DNA from: Ceriagrion tenellum
Lineage: Eukaryota; Arthropoda; Insecta; Odonata; Coenagrionidae
Direction of reading: 5' to 3'
DNA length: 64,000 nt
NCBI GenBank assembly: GCA_963169105.1
Contig: OY720632.1
Coordinates: 187,860,448 to 187,924,447 of the forward strand
Shown: piece after piece, positions 1 through 12,639 of the stretch
Position numbering within the stretch: the first letter of the stretch is position 1
How the letters are laid out: every line of letters begins with the position of its first letter
Made by a program: the position numbers and the translations under genes
The notes under the pieces: model-generated
The model's input: the letters and a program-made list of their open reading frames with translations, nothing else
Databases searched by the model: none
Told to the model about the DNA's origin: nothing

Positions 1-1600
1 CGCCTACCGGGAGTTTGCATCACAGCTCTCCCCAGTTATAGAATCTCATGGTAGTAAGCTAATTAGCGCAATGGGCAGATGCAGGGTATTTGTCTCAGTG
101 GTCTGCCTAGTAATGACTCCTTATGTTCATGTTGATAGTTGTCTTTTTTATTTCATTCGACTATAAAATTCATTGAATTGAGCTTTTTCAGTCCTGCCGA
201 TGCTCGCTAGCGTCGTAAAAATGCGATTGACAATCAAACTATCTTTCTGTGTGTCCATATAAACCTCTTGCTTTTTTCTTTGATGCTTCGTCAAGAGTAT
301 CAAAATAATACTTAACGGTTATCTCTGAATGTTGTGTTTATCTGGGCGCGTTCTCTTTGTTGCTCAAGGAGCGGCATTTTAATCGTCCGCGAGTGTTACT
401 GTTTTAGCCAACCTTTCGCTGTTTATTCTTATTAACTGCTTTTCCCAAAGACGCCAGCATTCGCATCGGTAGGAGTTTGTCCCATATCCAATGATGGCTT
501 CCTGCCAGAATTTAAAATTATGCGGGAAATTTTGAGCGTATATCCCTAATAAAATTAGTTGTAGCTTTTTGAAATATTTTTCGATGTTTTCTGTCTAAAT
601 TTGTCTTGGAATGAGGTCGTTTTCTTGGATGATATTTCCGCGTGTGTGGGTGACTCTTCTCTGGTATTACGCGCGCCAATGTTTTGCTTGTTTCATGTAA
701 TATGTTGGCTTAGTTTTTGCTTTGAAGGGAATGAGTGTAGACGGAGTACTCGCTGCGCTCTACCGTGAAGATCGTTCTGTCGATTGAAAAGACAATTTAA
801 TCCTAAAGATCATCGCGTATGTGAGGAGGTAAACGAGCGGAAGGGTCCACCTAACGCCATTGGCCCTGGGATAATTTCGATTCTTGAAAGAGAAAGTTGT
901 ACCTTTCCTTGTGTAATCCTCGAGTTATTCATGGCAGGAGCATTTTGATTTCGCGAAGAGTACTCGACATTAATTCTGCCCCTCAAGAAAATGAGTCTGT
1001 TCATTAGTTAATTCTAGATTTGTTTCGTGTCCATCAAGTTTTCTCCGTTTGTCGAGTTTTTTCCCAACATCCCAGACTTTTTTTCTGATTTTTGGCCAAA
1101 TCGTGCTAATTATTCATGAATATGTCCGATACTCTAAAGCTGATATCCTATTTTATGCCTGGTGATTCTGACATGAGGTCGATTTATTCTCAGGAAAATG
1201 AAATGGCATAATACGTTCGCCACTATTTTTACCCTTCTTCAAGTGATGACGATCCTATCGGGGTACATATTATCTTCTATCAGCTGTTTCTCTGCTCCGT
1301 GAAATTTTTAAACTAGGATCTTCTCACGTGTGCTTGAAAAGCCCCTGTTTAACTGCTCGTAGGAATTCCGCCGTAGTCGCAAGAAACAGCGAATTAGAAT
1401 GAAAAACAGTGTATGCAGATTATCTTCAGCAGAAATCAATTCTAGAGCCTTAAAGCATTTGAATTTGGTAGAAATTTCCATAGGTAATACACCAGTTGTA
1501 ATTAATGGTGCAACTGACACCCTTACGCTAGTCGCGAATCCAAATCAATTCTTGGGAGACACCGAGGGATATTCTACTCTGAGAAATGGTGTACGCTTGT
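1..1600. other. Unannotated non-coding DNA
   Basis: This AT-leaning stretch shows no recognisable protein family, RNA gene or repeat. A plus-strand open frame of about 90 codons begins near 1399 and runs into the minisatellite at 1601. It matches nothing I recognise and is probably chance. Confidence 0.6.
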
Positions 1601-1788
1601 TGAGAAATGGACAGAAATGGCTAGAAATAGACAGCAATGGACATAAATGGACAGAATTGGACAGAAATGGATAGAAATTGACAGAAATGGACAGAAAGGG
1701 ATAGAAATGGACAGAAATGGATAGAAAGGGATATAAATGATCCGAAGTAGGCAGAAATGGATGGGAATGGTTAGAAATGGCTGAAATG
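1601..1788 (+). repeat. 10-bp minisatellite (consensus ACAGAAATGG)
   Basis: About 19 tandem units of 10 bp stay in register across the whole tract. The consensus is ACAGAAATGG, with common variants ATAGAAATGG and ACAGAAAGGG. Since 10 is not a multiple of 3, the translated period would be 30 bp (10 codons). The open frames crossing it on the minus strand are by-products of the repeat. The last units (1741-1788) are more degenerate than the middle ones. Confidence 0.9.
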
Positions 1789-3059
1789 GAAATGCGGTGT
1801 ACACTTATTTTTGATGTTGCGTACCCCTCGGGACACACACATTGTGTTTGGCTGGAGATTAAAATCTTAACGATATTGCCTTAAAAATCGGGGCACCTGT
1901 GACCTTAGTGTTCCTCGATGCCGTGTCCTCTCTCCGTAGAGAATACTGGAATCGAGGCCAGAAGCGACTAATCTTTTCCCTCGTGGTCCAACGGCTCCCC
2001 TTTTGTTCGAACTCCCGGGATTAGCTGGAAGTCGCTCGACCGAGAATCGTCACAGAGGAGCGGGGGGTGGGAAGGATCTCCTCTTCTCCTCTCCTAACTC
2101 CTAATCTCCTCTTCCTAACCGCGGGCGGCGGTGGGACGACGCCACCGAGAGCGACAGAAGCGCATCCGAAGCGGCCATTGTCCCGGCATTTTTGTCCTGG
2201 ATTCGCGGAAAGTGCCCCCGTTTTGGTTTCTCCAGTCTACATCTGGGACGCACCCCTCTTCTCCTCCCTCGCCGCGTGAGGCGTACTGCTGGGTGGGTGG
2301 GGGGAAGAGAAGGAGGAGGAGGGAAGTGGCGAGAAAGAGTGGAGTGTTAGCGCCTCATCCCGTGCCTCCGCCGTTTTAAAGCCGCTTCGGGCATTCTCTA
2401 TATCGATCAGGGCGCTTTTGCACCGCCACGGACGGAGGGGTTGGGTTGGAAGCGGACGACTCCCTGCTCGCTCGCTCGCTCTCTCTCTCTCCCGTCCTTT
2501 ATAACCACCCCTGCCTGATCCCAGGGCCGATCCTTGCACCCAACCCTGTTCCCTCGGATCCTCCCCATCCCCTCCCCGGCGCTCTTCTCCCTCGAGAACG
2601 GTCCCTTCTCAAATACACGTGCGTACGACGACACCCCATTCACCATGGCAACGAGAGGCTGCTGCTCTCTTTCCGCGGGATGCTGGCTGGACCAATCCCC
2701 GCCACCACCCCGCGCGTGTGATCCCGTCGCTTGCGGGAGCTCCAATCCCTTCCTTAGCTTTTCCCCTTTAAGGTGGTCGGAGCGAGTTTTGTTATTTTTG
2801 CATTATATTTCCGTAAAACTCGGCATACGTGCACTTATCAGAGAAGTGTAGAGTCAAGAGTGAAAAGAATGAATGCTACCGATTTGGTTTCCCGACATAT
2901 AATGCTATTTTCATGTTAGCACGTGGTAGAACTGCACAGTGATATGTAGCGGAGAGGATTAAAGCCGTGGTATTGGATTCGTAATGAAGGGGAAACTTGG
3001 TAGAAAAGTATTCTATGCAGAACAGGTAAATGATAGGATAATAGTCGCTGAGATAAAGG
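1789..3059. other. GC/CpG-rich pyrimidine-biased cluster, no gene seen
   Basis: From about 2040 to 2780 the DNA is GC- and CpG-rich, with long C/T runs on the plus strand. It includes a short (CTCG)n/(CT)n microsatellite around 2465-2492 and one purine-rich stretch near 2300-2340. It could be an unmethylated promoter-like island, but no TATA box, initiator context or coding exon can be assigned. The rest of the interval is ordinary unannotated DNA. Confidence 0.5.
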
Positions 3060-3770
3060 CAGAGCCAACGTACCAAGTTATAATCTGAGTTTATATGTCC
3101 ACCCAGAATCGATGAGAGGAAGATGGGGTATGCAATCAGCTGGAGGAAAAAACTAATAGAATACCTGGGAGTAAGCAGTTGGTGGGAATGGGTATTGGAA
3201 CGCGGTTGAGTGTGAAATAAGAGATGGGTAGAAGGTGAGCGATTATGTGCTATTAAGAAGAAATGACCGCGGCGGGAAAGCTGTAGGTTTTGGCCGGAGA
3301 AGTAATCCTTTAACCACAAATACATGGTTCAAGCATTATCCTCGACGCAGGTACCCATGGAAGAAGCCGGGAGATTCGAATAGGTTCCAGGTAGATATTA
3401 TGGTGAGGCAGAGATTCAGGATTAGTTCTAAAAACTCGCCTAACTATCCAGGGTTCACAACTTATTAATGATGAAATGCTGCTTTAAACTCAAAAAAATA
3501 CGGATAGGGAGGAGGTCACGAAAGTGGGAAACATTGACTGGGCATGTGAAAAAGAAGTTACAGATGGCAGTGTGTGATCCAAGTGAAAAATGACTAGGGA
3601 AATATGAAAAAGGCATCGTGGAGACGGAGAGTGAAACGGTGGGCGTAATAAGTGATACTAAAATTATAAAACCGTGGGTCTTGAAAGGAATGAAAGTGGA
3701 GATGCGGGAGAGATGGACATGGAAGAGCATAAACTCAGAGCTAGGCGAAATATTACGTTTCATACTATCG
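3060..3770 (+). pseudogene. RTE-clade LINE endonuclease region (decayed)
   Basis: Frames on the plus strand carry recognisable pieces of an RTE-type non-LTR retrotransposon polyprotein. Around 3060-3200 there is a weak match to the 'vYMPT' strand of the AP-like endonuclease. From about 3300 to 3465 the match is clear: TNTWFKH, then RRRYPWKKPGD, then the VRQRFRISSK block that precedes the catalytic SDH segment. After a stop at about 3466 the linker continues in fragments, including KPWVLKGM and RERWTWKSIN (about 3670-3740), a conserved block between endonuclease and reverse transcriptase in this clade. No reverse transcriptase follows, so the copy ends near 3770. Stops and frameshifts make it a pseudogene. 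In live elements the protein nicks target DNA and reverse-transcribes its own mRNA. The clade call rests on family knowledge; exact family unknown. Confidence 0.72.
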
Positions 3771-6700
3771 TAATGGTGGCCAACAAATATCCGGGTATCA
3801 TGTTGAGTGCAAACTCGTGTTTACACGAGATTTATGTGTAAATTCGAATTTTCGCGCCATTAACCGCTACGTCACGTCGTAACCATGCTTGAAGTAAGGC
3901 GACATTTTGAAAATACAACTTTTGCATCTTTAATATTACTCTATGCCCAGTGATTGCCTCCCTACAAACTGATACATTACTTACGGGAAATGTCCAAAAA
4001 TAGTTTTTATTTGAAAAGTCATTAAATGTATATACATTCAGTGACCCACGACTACCACTACATCTACCGTTAATACGCCACTCCTTTGCTCTCCATCCCC
4101 TTTCTTTCTCGGGTGATTCCTCCCCCGCCTCTTTCCGCCTACCCGCCCCACCCCCAGCCTCCATCTCTTCCCGCCTTTCGGCAGATGTTTGCGCGGCGGG
4201 CGATGCATCTCTTGGCCGGGTGCGTGATCCCTCTGAGAGTGGCAGTTTTTCGCGGGCCTCGTGAAACAGAAGTTTTTTCAGGAGAGAATTTTCAGCTTGT
4301 CATCAGAAGCGGAAACACTGACGCGTCCCTGGAAATTTTGGATGTACATTGGGGTGAGAGTAAATCATCTGCTTTGTATTCTCGAGCCCTGTATTAATTC
4401 TACTCCGAGATAATGGCGAAGTTAAAATATACTTATTAAGCTGAGAGAGAAATGAAAATTAAACATTTTTTCATGATTACATATATGAACAAAGGCCATC
4501 ATCATGGATTTGTCGGGCGCGTGATTCCCTTCCTCAAACGGCTTAGGACATGTTTGCTGAATGGCTGCTTTCCCGTCAGTTGCGGTCATTATGCTGGGCG
4601 GTCTTTAAACACCAATGCCCACCTATCGCTCTCGATAATAATGCTATTCTCAATTTGATTCGAACAGCCCCTCTAAGAAACCGTCGTTCCCATGTTTCGA
4701 ACATCGCTCCTGTGTTACTTTAAGTACGACGCTCCGGCTTTCCAGGAATCGCCTTCTTGTTGGAATCTGTTTCCAGTGTAAAACTTAATCCACCGTGTAA
4801 TATGGTCATGACCTAATTCTGAATATTCAGCATTTTTCCCTTGAATGTTTATCACAATTAATGTCTAGCGTACATCTATTAAAATGAAGACTATCTGTGC
4901 CAATATGCTTGAAGTTTTCTCTTCGTGCCGCCAATTATCCAATATTTACCCTATCGTTGTATAAGCCTACAGCGTCATCATCTATATCGTCGGCGTCATT
5001 ATCTATAGACCGGTCTGTCGGATGTGTGGAATCGTACCAAGTGTGATTAAAATAATGCTTAATCCTGGGACTTTTGCTGTTTTTTGATAAAACTTGTTAG
5101 AGAGCAGCAAGGGCCCATACTGGAGCTATGTGGCACACTTCATTACATTGCGTTAAAATGCTTTCGATATTCTGTGATCAGGTACAGAATCAGTGGTATG
5201 TATTAAAAATTATTGTATTCAAATATTGTTGGCGAGTTGCGACGAGGACTGTTGTCAAACGATTGTTCCTCTTCAGCCAATGGTGTGTGATGATTCGGAG
5301 TCCCGCAAACTCGAGGAAAATAAGTTCGCCTCCCCATCGCAGCCGGTCCACACATAGCTCTGGCAAAAGTTGCTGGCATTGTACAGCGAACGACTTTGGG
5401 ACATGGGCTACGAAACTTTCACAACCCTGAGAAACGTGGGAGGAAGGTTTGTTCAGCAATACGGGTCAGAGTAAGTAATTCCTAATTGCTGCCAACGTGA
5501 GCGTTTCGAGAACCAAGTTGACTCACAACTACCTGCCGTCCTATTTCGACTCGCCTCTCTTATAATTACAGAGGTTGTGAAGTTTTTAATCTGAAAAACC
5601 TTCCATGTGCGCTCCTCGAGTCTTCTTTCGCGAAGTAGTTTGGTTCCCCCGCCTCTCTCTCTCGTTGCCAAACCCTCTTTCCCTCCGTCCTTTCCCTTGA
5701 CCCCCTCCACTTCTGCCTCCCCTCCTTGCCGCTCAGTTCTGCGCCAGGAATCCGTGGGAGATCTTTACGATGATTCGAAATCACGCGAAGTAGGGAGGGG
5801 CCTCCCCTCTCGCACCAGCACACATCCCCTCTTCACTCCGTGCCTTATTGTGTGTGTCGCCGCGAGAGATCGCTGCGAATTGGCCCTCTAGGGTTTAACC
5901 GTGCGAATGTTAAAGAGGGAGGCGGGGGCGGAGCCGTTTGATTCCCTCCTCCCCGACCCTTTCGACCTTCCTCTGCGAATCGCTCATCCCGCACCGCGCC
6001 CTTCGTTATCTCGCCTCCCATTCCCTATTCCGCTCCCTACCCCGTTCATCCCCTAAGGGCACAGCGTCGTCGTCAACCTCCTGTGGTGGGCTGGGTGGAG
6101 GAGGGTTGGTGGTGACACACGAAGCCCTCATCCAATCCCCTGCGTCATGCCCACCTTCTCCGGATTCCCTTCTGCAGATACCCATGGTGTGTGGAACGAG
6201 AGCGACTTCTTTCTCACTTTGACGCTTCCAGAAAAAGTGTTCTCTCTTCGGAATGTAGTCCTGCATATCCTCACGTCTCTCTCTCTCTCTCATAAATCAA
6301 TCCTAACGCTTATTAGGATTCCTAGGACGAAAGCGAACGTGATCAGATTAAGGTAACCTAATGGCATGTAATGGGAAATGCAGTTTTTTCATTGTAGCTA
6401 CTGTTGGATTGATCACGAGAAACTCGTAAGATGTTCAAAGCGATAATGCATTAAATGGTTGCAAAACACGCCAGTACGGTTGGAAAGAGACAATACTTAC
6501 GTTTCAAGAGAGAAAAAGTATGGAAACACTGTTCATATTGTGATTTTTTTTGCTGTATTATTTTAAGTATTGTAGAGAGGGTCTTAAATTGAGTCGTAAA
6601 ACTGCTTCTGTCACCCTATTGCACTGAGTGGGTTAATCAATGGAAACTTTATGCCCACTCCTCCCTAAATATTTTTACCGTGACGAAAGCTCGGGAAATA

Positions 6701-7302
6701 TAGCCATCAATGAAAGTTTTTTGTTTAAAGTCGTTTTTTTGTTACAAGTTGGAGCTTCACTTACGCTTTCTTCACGCCGTCGTGATCCTATTCTGCCCTT
6801 CGTCGAGTAGAGTGAGGATTCGCTCGCTGTGGGGAATATGATGTGATGGGGGAGAAAGCGGGATGTGTAACGGGGGGTTAGGGGGGCGGAGATTGCTCTG
6901 CGGGGGTGCGCAGTGGAGGGGAAGGGGCCAAATGTGGGGGTAGGAGCTGCTGCGCCCCCGTCTTCCCCCAAATTCCCCTCTCATTGTCCCTCTTCGCGCG
7001 ACTGATTCCCAGATAATGATATCTTTTTCGGAAGCCTCCGCCCGCCGTCCTTCGCAAATGAGGGAAAGAAGGATATTTTTCTCCCTCCCTCCCCCACTCC
7101 TTACCACTTCCGCCCCCCTTTGCCTCTTTTCCTTATTTTTTACATCCCTTCCGTGTAGCATTCATATAATCACCCCAACTTAGGACTCGGCACGATCTTC
7201 CTCTGCGAAACTGAATCCGGGAAAAGCTTGCAGTGCGTGATTGTATTCGAAATCGACCTGGAATTTATTTCAGATTGAATAAATTTGGGTTCGTGCGATC
7301 CT
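3771..7302. other. Unannotated DNA with C-rich clusters
   Basis: No gene or transposon is recognised. Pyrimidine-rich, CpG-containing clusters lie on the plus strand at about 4080-4170 and 5600-6070. A purine-rich block at about 6840-6960 is followed by a pyrimidine-rich one at 7070-7150. A short (CT)n run occurs near 6276-6290. Open frames here are low-complexity proline, serine and arginine strings created by base composition. Confidence 0.5.
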
Positions 7303-7306
7303 TTAA

Positions 7307-7851
7307 GGTAGTTTGAGCGAAAAATCATTTTACGTATAAATCAAATGAAATTGGTCCTATTTTCAAGAAAAATATCTCACCCTTCCATTGACACCAAAAT
7401 TTCAACCCCTTACCACATTACTTTCGGAGATATTTGCCAAAAAATACCAGTCCTTTTACATGGGAAATGGTACGTGTATGCCCTCCAGAGAGACATTATT
7501 TACAAAATGAGGAATTTCTAAAACTTAGATGTCGTGAAAAAACTAACGGTATGTAGTTTCTATCTTTTCTCAACTATTTTTGAAAATTAATCATATTGTC
7601 ACCGCAGTAGGTTCTTGGGTATCACAAAAAAACTCTCCGTTTTGAAGTAGTCAAGTTAAATGAATGAGTCTAGTTAGAAACTTATTTAGATATCTTCATT
7701 TTAATTGCTAACAATTTCTGTCATATAAAACTATTATTGTACCATTAATAATGCAATATTTAATTGGTGTGTCCTACAGCTGGTGAAATGAAAACGTATA
7801 CTTCAAATATGGCCTCTATTATGACTAGGGAACTATCTCGCTCGGACTACC
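7307..7851 (+). mobile_element. MITE family A, copy 1 (TTAA-flanked)
   Basis: This 545-bp non-coding element begins GGTAGTTTGAGCG and ends CGCTCGGACTACC, so its termini are imperfect inverted repeats. It is flanked by TTAA on the left and TTGA on the right, consistent with a TTAA target duplication with one later change. Closely similar full copies lie at 30105-30651 and 59014-59591, a diverged one at 46881-47443, and fragments elsewhere. It has no open frame of note, so it needs a transposase in trans. The TTAA footprint points towards the piggyBac superfamily, but the terminal bases alone do not prove this. Confidence 0.8.
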
Positions 7852-9104
7852 TTGACGGGTGTCCTCATCATTGTTGCCCGTCCGCCGGAATTTGAATCCA
7901 TGCAGTGTGCTGGTTGCGTTAGACCTTCGAGGTTCATGGCCGTGGGAAACCTTTGGGAAATGGTCAACAGGGCGGAGGAGAGGGCGCCATGGGGGTCGGG
8001 CCCATACGCGCGGGGGGGAGGGAGTGTACGCGAACGCAAAGGGTCACGTTCCCCTCCAACCCCTTTGCTCTTCTTCACGGGAGTGATTCCTTGTTTCCCC
8101 TGCGTGTTTCATTAGTTTTAAGATACTGGGTTACCAACCAGCATCGTAAAGAGAACTTTTTAACCCGTGTGTCGAACAGCCTTCCGGTGACCATACTTTC
8201 TGTGCAGAGAGATAACGAAGAAAGTTGTTGAACAAAAGGGTGGAGAGACGAGTACTTTCGCCGATGTGTAATAATAGCAAGGGAACTTGCTCCGAGTCCA
8301 GGTCGCCAGGGAACAAGAACTGAGGAGAGGGAGAGGCACCGGAGAGAACTCTTGAGCTCTCCGGAATGAGACGACTAGCGTTCCCATTACGATATCGGAC
8401 CCACGTTACTTGATAACAGAAGTCAGCCTACCGTGATTACAATTTCAACCGCAGTTACCCCGTTTCTGTTACCCATCGCATGAGCCGCGTCGGGCCTAAA
8501 CGGCGTGAGATGAGCGTGGTGTGGAAACGGCCTCTCTCGAGTCGTTTGCCTCCTTCGTCGCCTCCCTCACCCTCCTCGCCCTCTTCGCCCTCAATCCCCA
8601 AAACCCTCTCTTCTGTCCCCTCATCTCTCTCATTGTGTTGGGGGAAGGGGGTTGTCCCTCTTCCCCCCCCCTCCGATTTTATTCTGAATCTTCCTCCCCT
8701 CCCCCCGTCAACCACTTCGGTTCCCTTTCCCCCCACATCCCTTGAATCCCCCACTTCCTCTTCAGGGTAGTTTTCCTTTGTCTGAAACCCTCCTGCGTTC
8801 CTTTTTCATTAAGGGGTTGGCTTCCAATGCACCCTGGCACGCATTCTTTGAAGGGTATTTTTTTACAGGGAGTGACCTTGCGCGCTTGGGATATTGTTTC
8901 CTCTCAATAAAGGAAGAACGCCGCTCCCACCCCCTTCTTCTTTTGTGCAGGGTGGAGGCGATGCTGGAGGTTGAGTTCGGGAGAAAGGCGGTGCAGAGAA
9001 GGGAGGAGGAAGCATATTGAGGTCCTGCGGACTCGTCTGTCTCCGCTTGAAAAAGGAACAAATGTACATAATTTATTATCCATGATAAAAACAGCTTTGT
9101 TTCA
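7852..9104. other. GC-rich clusters, no gene seen
   Basis: Two CpG-bearing clusters (about 7960-8080 and 8480-8760) dominate the interval. The second is a long C/T tract on the plus strand. Overlapping open frames encode only low-complexity Pro/Ser-rich strings and are attributed to composition. No splice, promoter or transposon signal stands out. Confidence 0.5.
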
Positions 9105-9190
9105 ATCCACACAATATTTATTTTAAATATGAACCGGGTTTCAGAAACTTCGTGCCATCACGTGCCATCATCATGAATGTCTGAAATGTC
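9105..9190 (-). repeat. Relic of a Penelope-type 3' terminal motif
   Basis: On the minus strand this reads TGATGATGGCACG, then a short spacer, then CTGAAACCCGG and an A/T-rich tail. The 36-kb palindrome has the same order: GATGATGGCA, a short spacer, TCGAAAC, then an AT-rich tail. A GATGGCACG-like unit is tandemly repeated once here. I interpret it as an orphan 3' end of a Penelope-like element. The match is short. Confidence 0.4.
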
Positions 9191-10984
9191 TTTCCCTAGA
9201 TACTTCTAGTGATGGCTGAGCTAAGTGCTTGGATAGCTTAAATATTTGTAATTTAATTTTGTTAATTAAATTTAAAGTTATTTCGATAAATTTATATATT
9301 TTTAGCAGACGGAGTTTGCCAATCTCTCCAGTCTACGTATCACCCCGCGAACCGCCTGTAGGGTTTGTGGCAGAGGTTGAGTTATAAAATAAAATACATT
9401 TAACTGTATCTTATGAATATAAATCTAACCATGACTACTCATACACCATCAAAAACTTGCTTAAACTTTTCATGAGGCAAAATTTCACATATGCGCCACA
9501 CTGTGGGCATGCTTCCAATTAAAGACAGTGTTTCTGTTGTTCACCACTGCCCATCTGCTCAGGGATACAAGAGTGACTCCTCCTCGTCAACAAACGACTG
9601 GAGGTTAGTACTACGTATCAGATGAAGACACGACCATTGGAGGCAGTCCAAGATAGTTTAAGCACATAAATAAATATTCTTATTAGGATTAGAAAGAAAT
9701 GAAAAATAAATTTTTCGCGACCGTAAGATTCTAACGAAGAGCATGTTTACTGATTGACTGCATATCCATCCACTAAAATATTATCTTGGACGCACTCTCG
9801 GGGGTAAATCAGGTGATTACGTACAGTAACTATTAACAAACCTAGTCAAAAGTCTTATTGGCAGCTGTAATGGTACTTTATCGTTCGCGGGAAGAATGAC
9901 TATTTCGTTCCGCGTCCCTACATTGTGCTCTCTGGCGCTTGAAACCCGCGAACAATCTGCTCTCGCGATGATTGCGGCAGTGCGGCCGGGGGTCGAAAAC
10001 TTGAGTGCGTGAATCTTTCCACCTTAAGAGTCGCCCATCGTGCCGCACGGATGCATTCAGGTGCGGTCTTCCAGGGGTCAGCGAGGTCACGCCCGTGCAC
10101 TCCCATCCCCACCGTGTCTCTCCCCCTCTCAATCCCATCTTCCCTCCCTCCCCCACCTTCCCTTGGAGACTGACTCGACTCTCCCTCCACTGGTTGTCAC
10201 GGAAGTGGCGAAGTGCTCTTTTGTTTATTTAGGATAATGGAAACTTCAAATTCGTTTCGGATGTTCGTAATTCTTCTTTCCGTCGGCGCGTGTGCGTGTT
10301 AGCTTTTCGCCCGCGTATTATCGTTAACAGGGGAATGCACTCCTGCGTTGTTGTTTCTACTAGATACCCAGATGTTTGGTTTTTTTTCGATTTAGATTAT
10401 CTGAGTGCTAAGGCTGGAGATATGAACATTATTTTTATCTTTCTCTACTTCCTTAATCAACTGGGATCGCCGAATATCGTCGATTTCTTGCATGGTCGAT
10501 AAATTTTAGTTGTTCAATTCGGCTTGATAAAAAGGATACTGTTCGGGGGCATGAATAAATTATTTTTGAACTTAGGATATCAGTTAAAATATTTGAAATT
10601 TATAATTTGGAGGTCATAATTAATTATTATATTAATCACGTCAGAAAATCTTTAAGAGTTATTAATTTCTTTTCGTCTACTAAGAACAAATATATTACAG
10701 GCACAGTTTGTACGTTTGTGGACGTAGAATTTTAATACCTTGCTTGAATGAGGTAATAAATTTCTTAATGTGGTATTTAAGAATTTATTATGTTCCCAAT
10801 ATGGAGAGAACTAGACACATAAATGAAATGCTTCTATTACGTACCAGGTCATCTAATGTGCCTTCGTTGGTGACCAGTGCTAATTATACTCGGTGCAATC
10901 AAGCAGCGAGAAATCCGTCACCGTCGTGGCCGAGGACTCGCTCTATGTTTGAATTTCTCTCACCGACCAAAGAGTAATATGCTA
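9191..10984. other. Unannotated DNA
   Basis: AT-rich, with no recognised gene or repeat apart from a C-rich pyrimidine cluster on the plus strand at about 10090-10190. Open frames are short and resemble no family. Confidence 0.5.
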
Positions 10985-11112
10985 TTAGAAACTTTGGCGA
11001 TCGGTCAATTCCTCGCCTGCTAAACCGAGGGTTGCGGGATCGAGTCCCAGCGTGGTGGATTTTTCACTGGTCAGAATGTTTGTGTTCGTCTGTTGCCGTC
11101 GTTGTAATTCCC
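10985..11112 (+). repeat. tRNA-derived SINE, family 1, copy 1
   Basis: A tRNA-like head carries a good B box at about 11034-11048 (GGGATCGAGTCCC). It is preceded by CGCCTGCTAAACCGAGGG and followed by a GGATTTTTCACTGGTCAGAA body. The 20460-20560 copy shares the same head and body, which supports a dispersed Pol III SINE rather than a functional tRNA gene. Confidence 0.65.
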
Positions 11113-11387
11113 TCGGATGTTATAAGGTCAATTATCCTCTCTTCCTCAAGAGCAATAGAATGGCATTCCTTTTGTCGGTAAACTTAAGTCCCGAATGCGA
11201 TTCTTGGGTTTTTTTTTAATTCATGCATAACGATGATGAATGTTAAGTACCTAATGGATACTTTTACCTGTAAAATTTAGACCTTGTAACGGTCTGGAAC
11301 TCCTGCAAATCTGGTCTGTAGCAACCCTGCCATGTAATTTGGTTTGCCAATTATGCCTCCGTAAAGATAATTTATTCGAAATTATTA
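11113..11387. other. Unannotated DNA
   Basis: AT-rich spacer between the SINE and the hAT-like element. Nothing recognised. Confidence 0.5.
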
Positions 11388-12107
11388 CAGGATGTCCAGC
11401 ACTCTGGAAAACCTGGAAGACCCGGAAATCTCAGGGAATTTTATTTTCACTGGAAATATCAGGGAAATCTCGGGGAAATATCGTATTGACTCTGGAATTT
11501 TCTGTGGTGTCAATATATAAAATAGCAACGGAAGCAATGTGCCTTTTTCGGCAAGTTGCTAAGTCAAATTTCCCTTGCGTTGTCGCATTTTGCATTCCTG
11601 TAATCACCGAAAGTAGATGCAATGTTTTCTATATAGGTTCATTGTGTTCTTATTGGTCATAGTCTGTAAATCAGTGGCGTAAAACACGTGCCTTTATCGA
11701 CAAGTTGCGAAGTCAAATTTTCCTTGCAATGTCGCATTTAACAAAATAAGGACAAAAGTCAATTCCTTTAATTTTTGTAAGTTGTTGATCATTTTATATC
11801 AATGCTATTCCTAGCAAAGTCTGGCTGTAATATAACCTTGTTCCTGAGCACCAGCATGACAATGTTTAAATCTAAGAAAGGGTAGTGATGTGGTTCTCTC
11901 TCAAACTATTTTTAAGTTTTGTATCTATTTTCCTCCAAATATGCAAGTTTAAAAATAATCCTTACGTTTATTCACCCAAATAAAATACCAAACATTCTCT
12001 TATAATTAACGAGAAAATTCAATATTTCCTCTGGAAATATAAAAATTATGTCTGGAAAATCTGGAAATCTCAGGGAATTTTCAAATGCCCAGCTGCTGGA
12101 CACCCTG
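11388..12107 (+). mobile_element. Non-autonomous hAT-like element with GGAAA-rich termini
   Basis: The 720-bp unit starts CAGGATGTCCAGCA and ends TGCTGGACACCCTG, a 14-bp terminal inverted repeat with one mismatch. Both sub-terminal regions are made of CTGGAAA / CAGGGAA-type short repeats. Inside, a segment of about 53 bp (11538-11591) is repeated at 11688-11740, giving a tandem period near 150 bp. The CAGGG start resembles hAT termini. The flanking 8 bp (aattatta / gcttagta) match only partly, so the superfamily call is tentative. No transposase is encoded. Confidence 0.6.
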
Positions 12108-12639
12108 GCTTAGTATCACAATAGTATTGGAGTGGTACGGACATTTTATTGAAGTTGGTTTTAGTGTCCATGAAACCCATTGCGCGTCCAATGGGTGAAG
12201 GACGCATTGCAGTCACGCGTTGGGTTTCCCCCACTCCCTCCCCCCACCCTGCTCTCACCTTCGACTACCTTTTTTTCCGTTTCTCCCCACTGTGCAAATC
12301 ACGGAAAGATATCGAGCTTTTTCCACGAAATAATTCAGTTTTCGCATGAACGAAGGACTCCCCTCTATTCCTGGCTTCGTCATTTGCTCTCTATTGCTTT
12401 ATTTCCGTTGGAACTACGCCCAGGGCACAGCCGAGTTTCAAGTAGCGTCAGGCCGGCTTCATTTGTGATTCTAGGTCATTGCTTCCTCTTCCATACTGCT
12501 CAGCCCTCAGTCGGATGAATGCAAAATGCGAGGCGAGCTGTTTCCTGTCATCCCTTCCTTTTCTATCGCGTGCGTGAAGATTACATTTTAATGTCATTCA
12601 CAGTCGTTACTCGGTCCGTCAGTCATTAGGGGACAAATT
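12108..12639. other. Unannotated DNA
   Basis: Contains a short C-rich run near 12228-12255. No gene, repeat or RNA signal is recognised. Confidence 0.5.

Noticed and set aside
1975..2040. tRNA-like B box (TTCGAACTCC) near 2010
   Set aside because: No A box at a proper distance, no acceptor stem, and no second copy with a shared body.
2060..2760. CpG-island promoter of a host gene
   Set aside because: CpG-rich, but no initiator, TATA, first exon or donor could be placed, and about a dozen similar clusters recur through the window. A promoter call would be arbitrary.
10985..11060. Functional tRNA gene
   Set aside because: The B box is good, but no complete cloverleaf with matching acceptor stem could be drawn, and the downstream body is shared with 20460-20560, which indicates a SINE.
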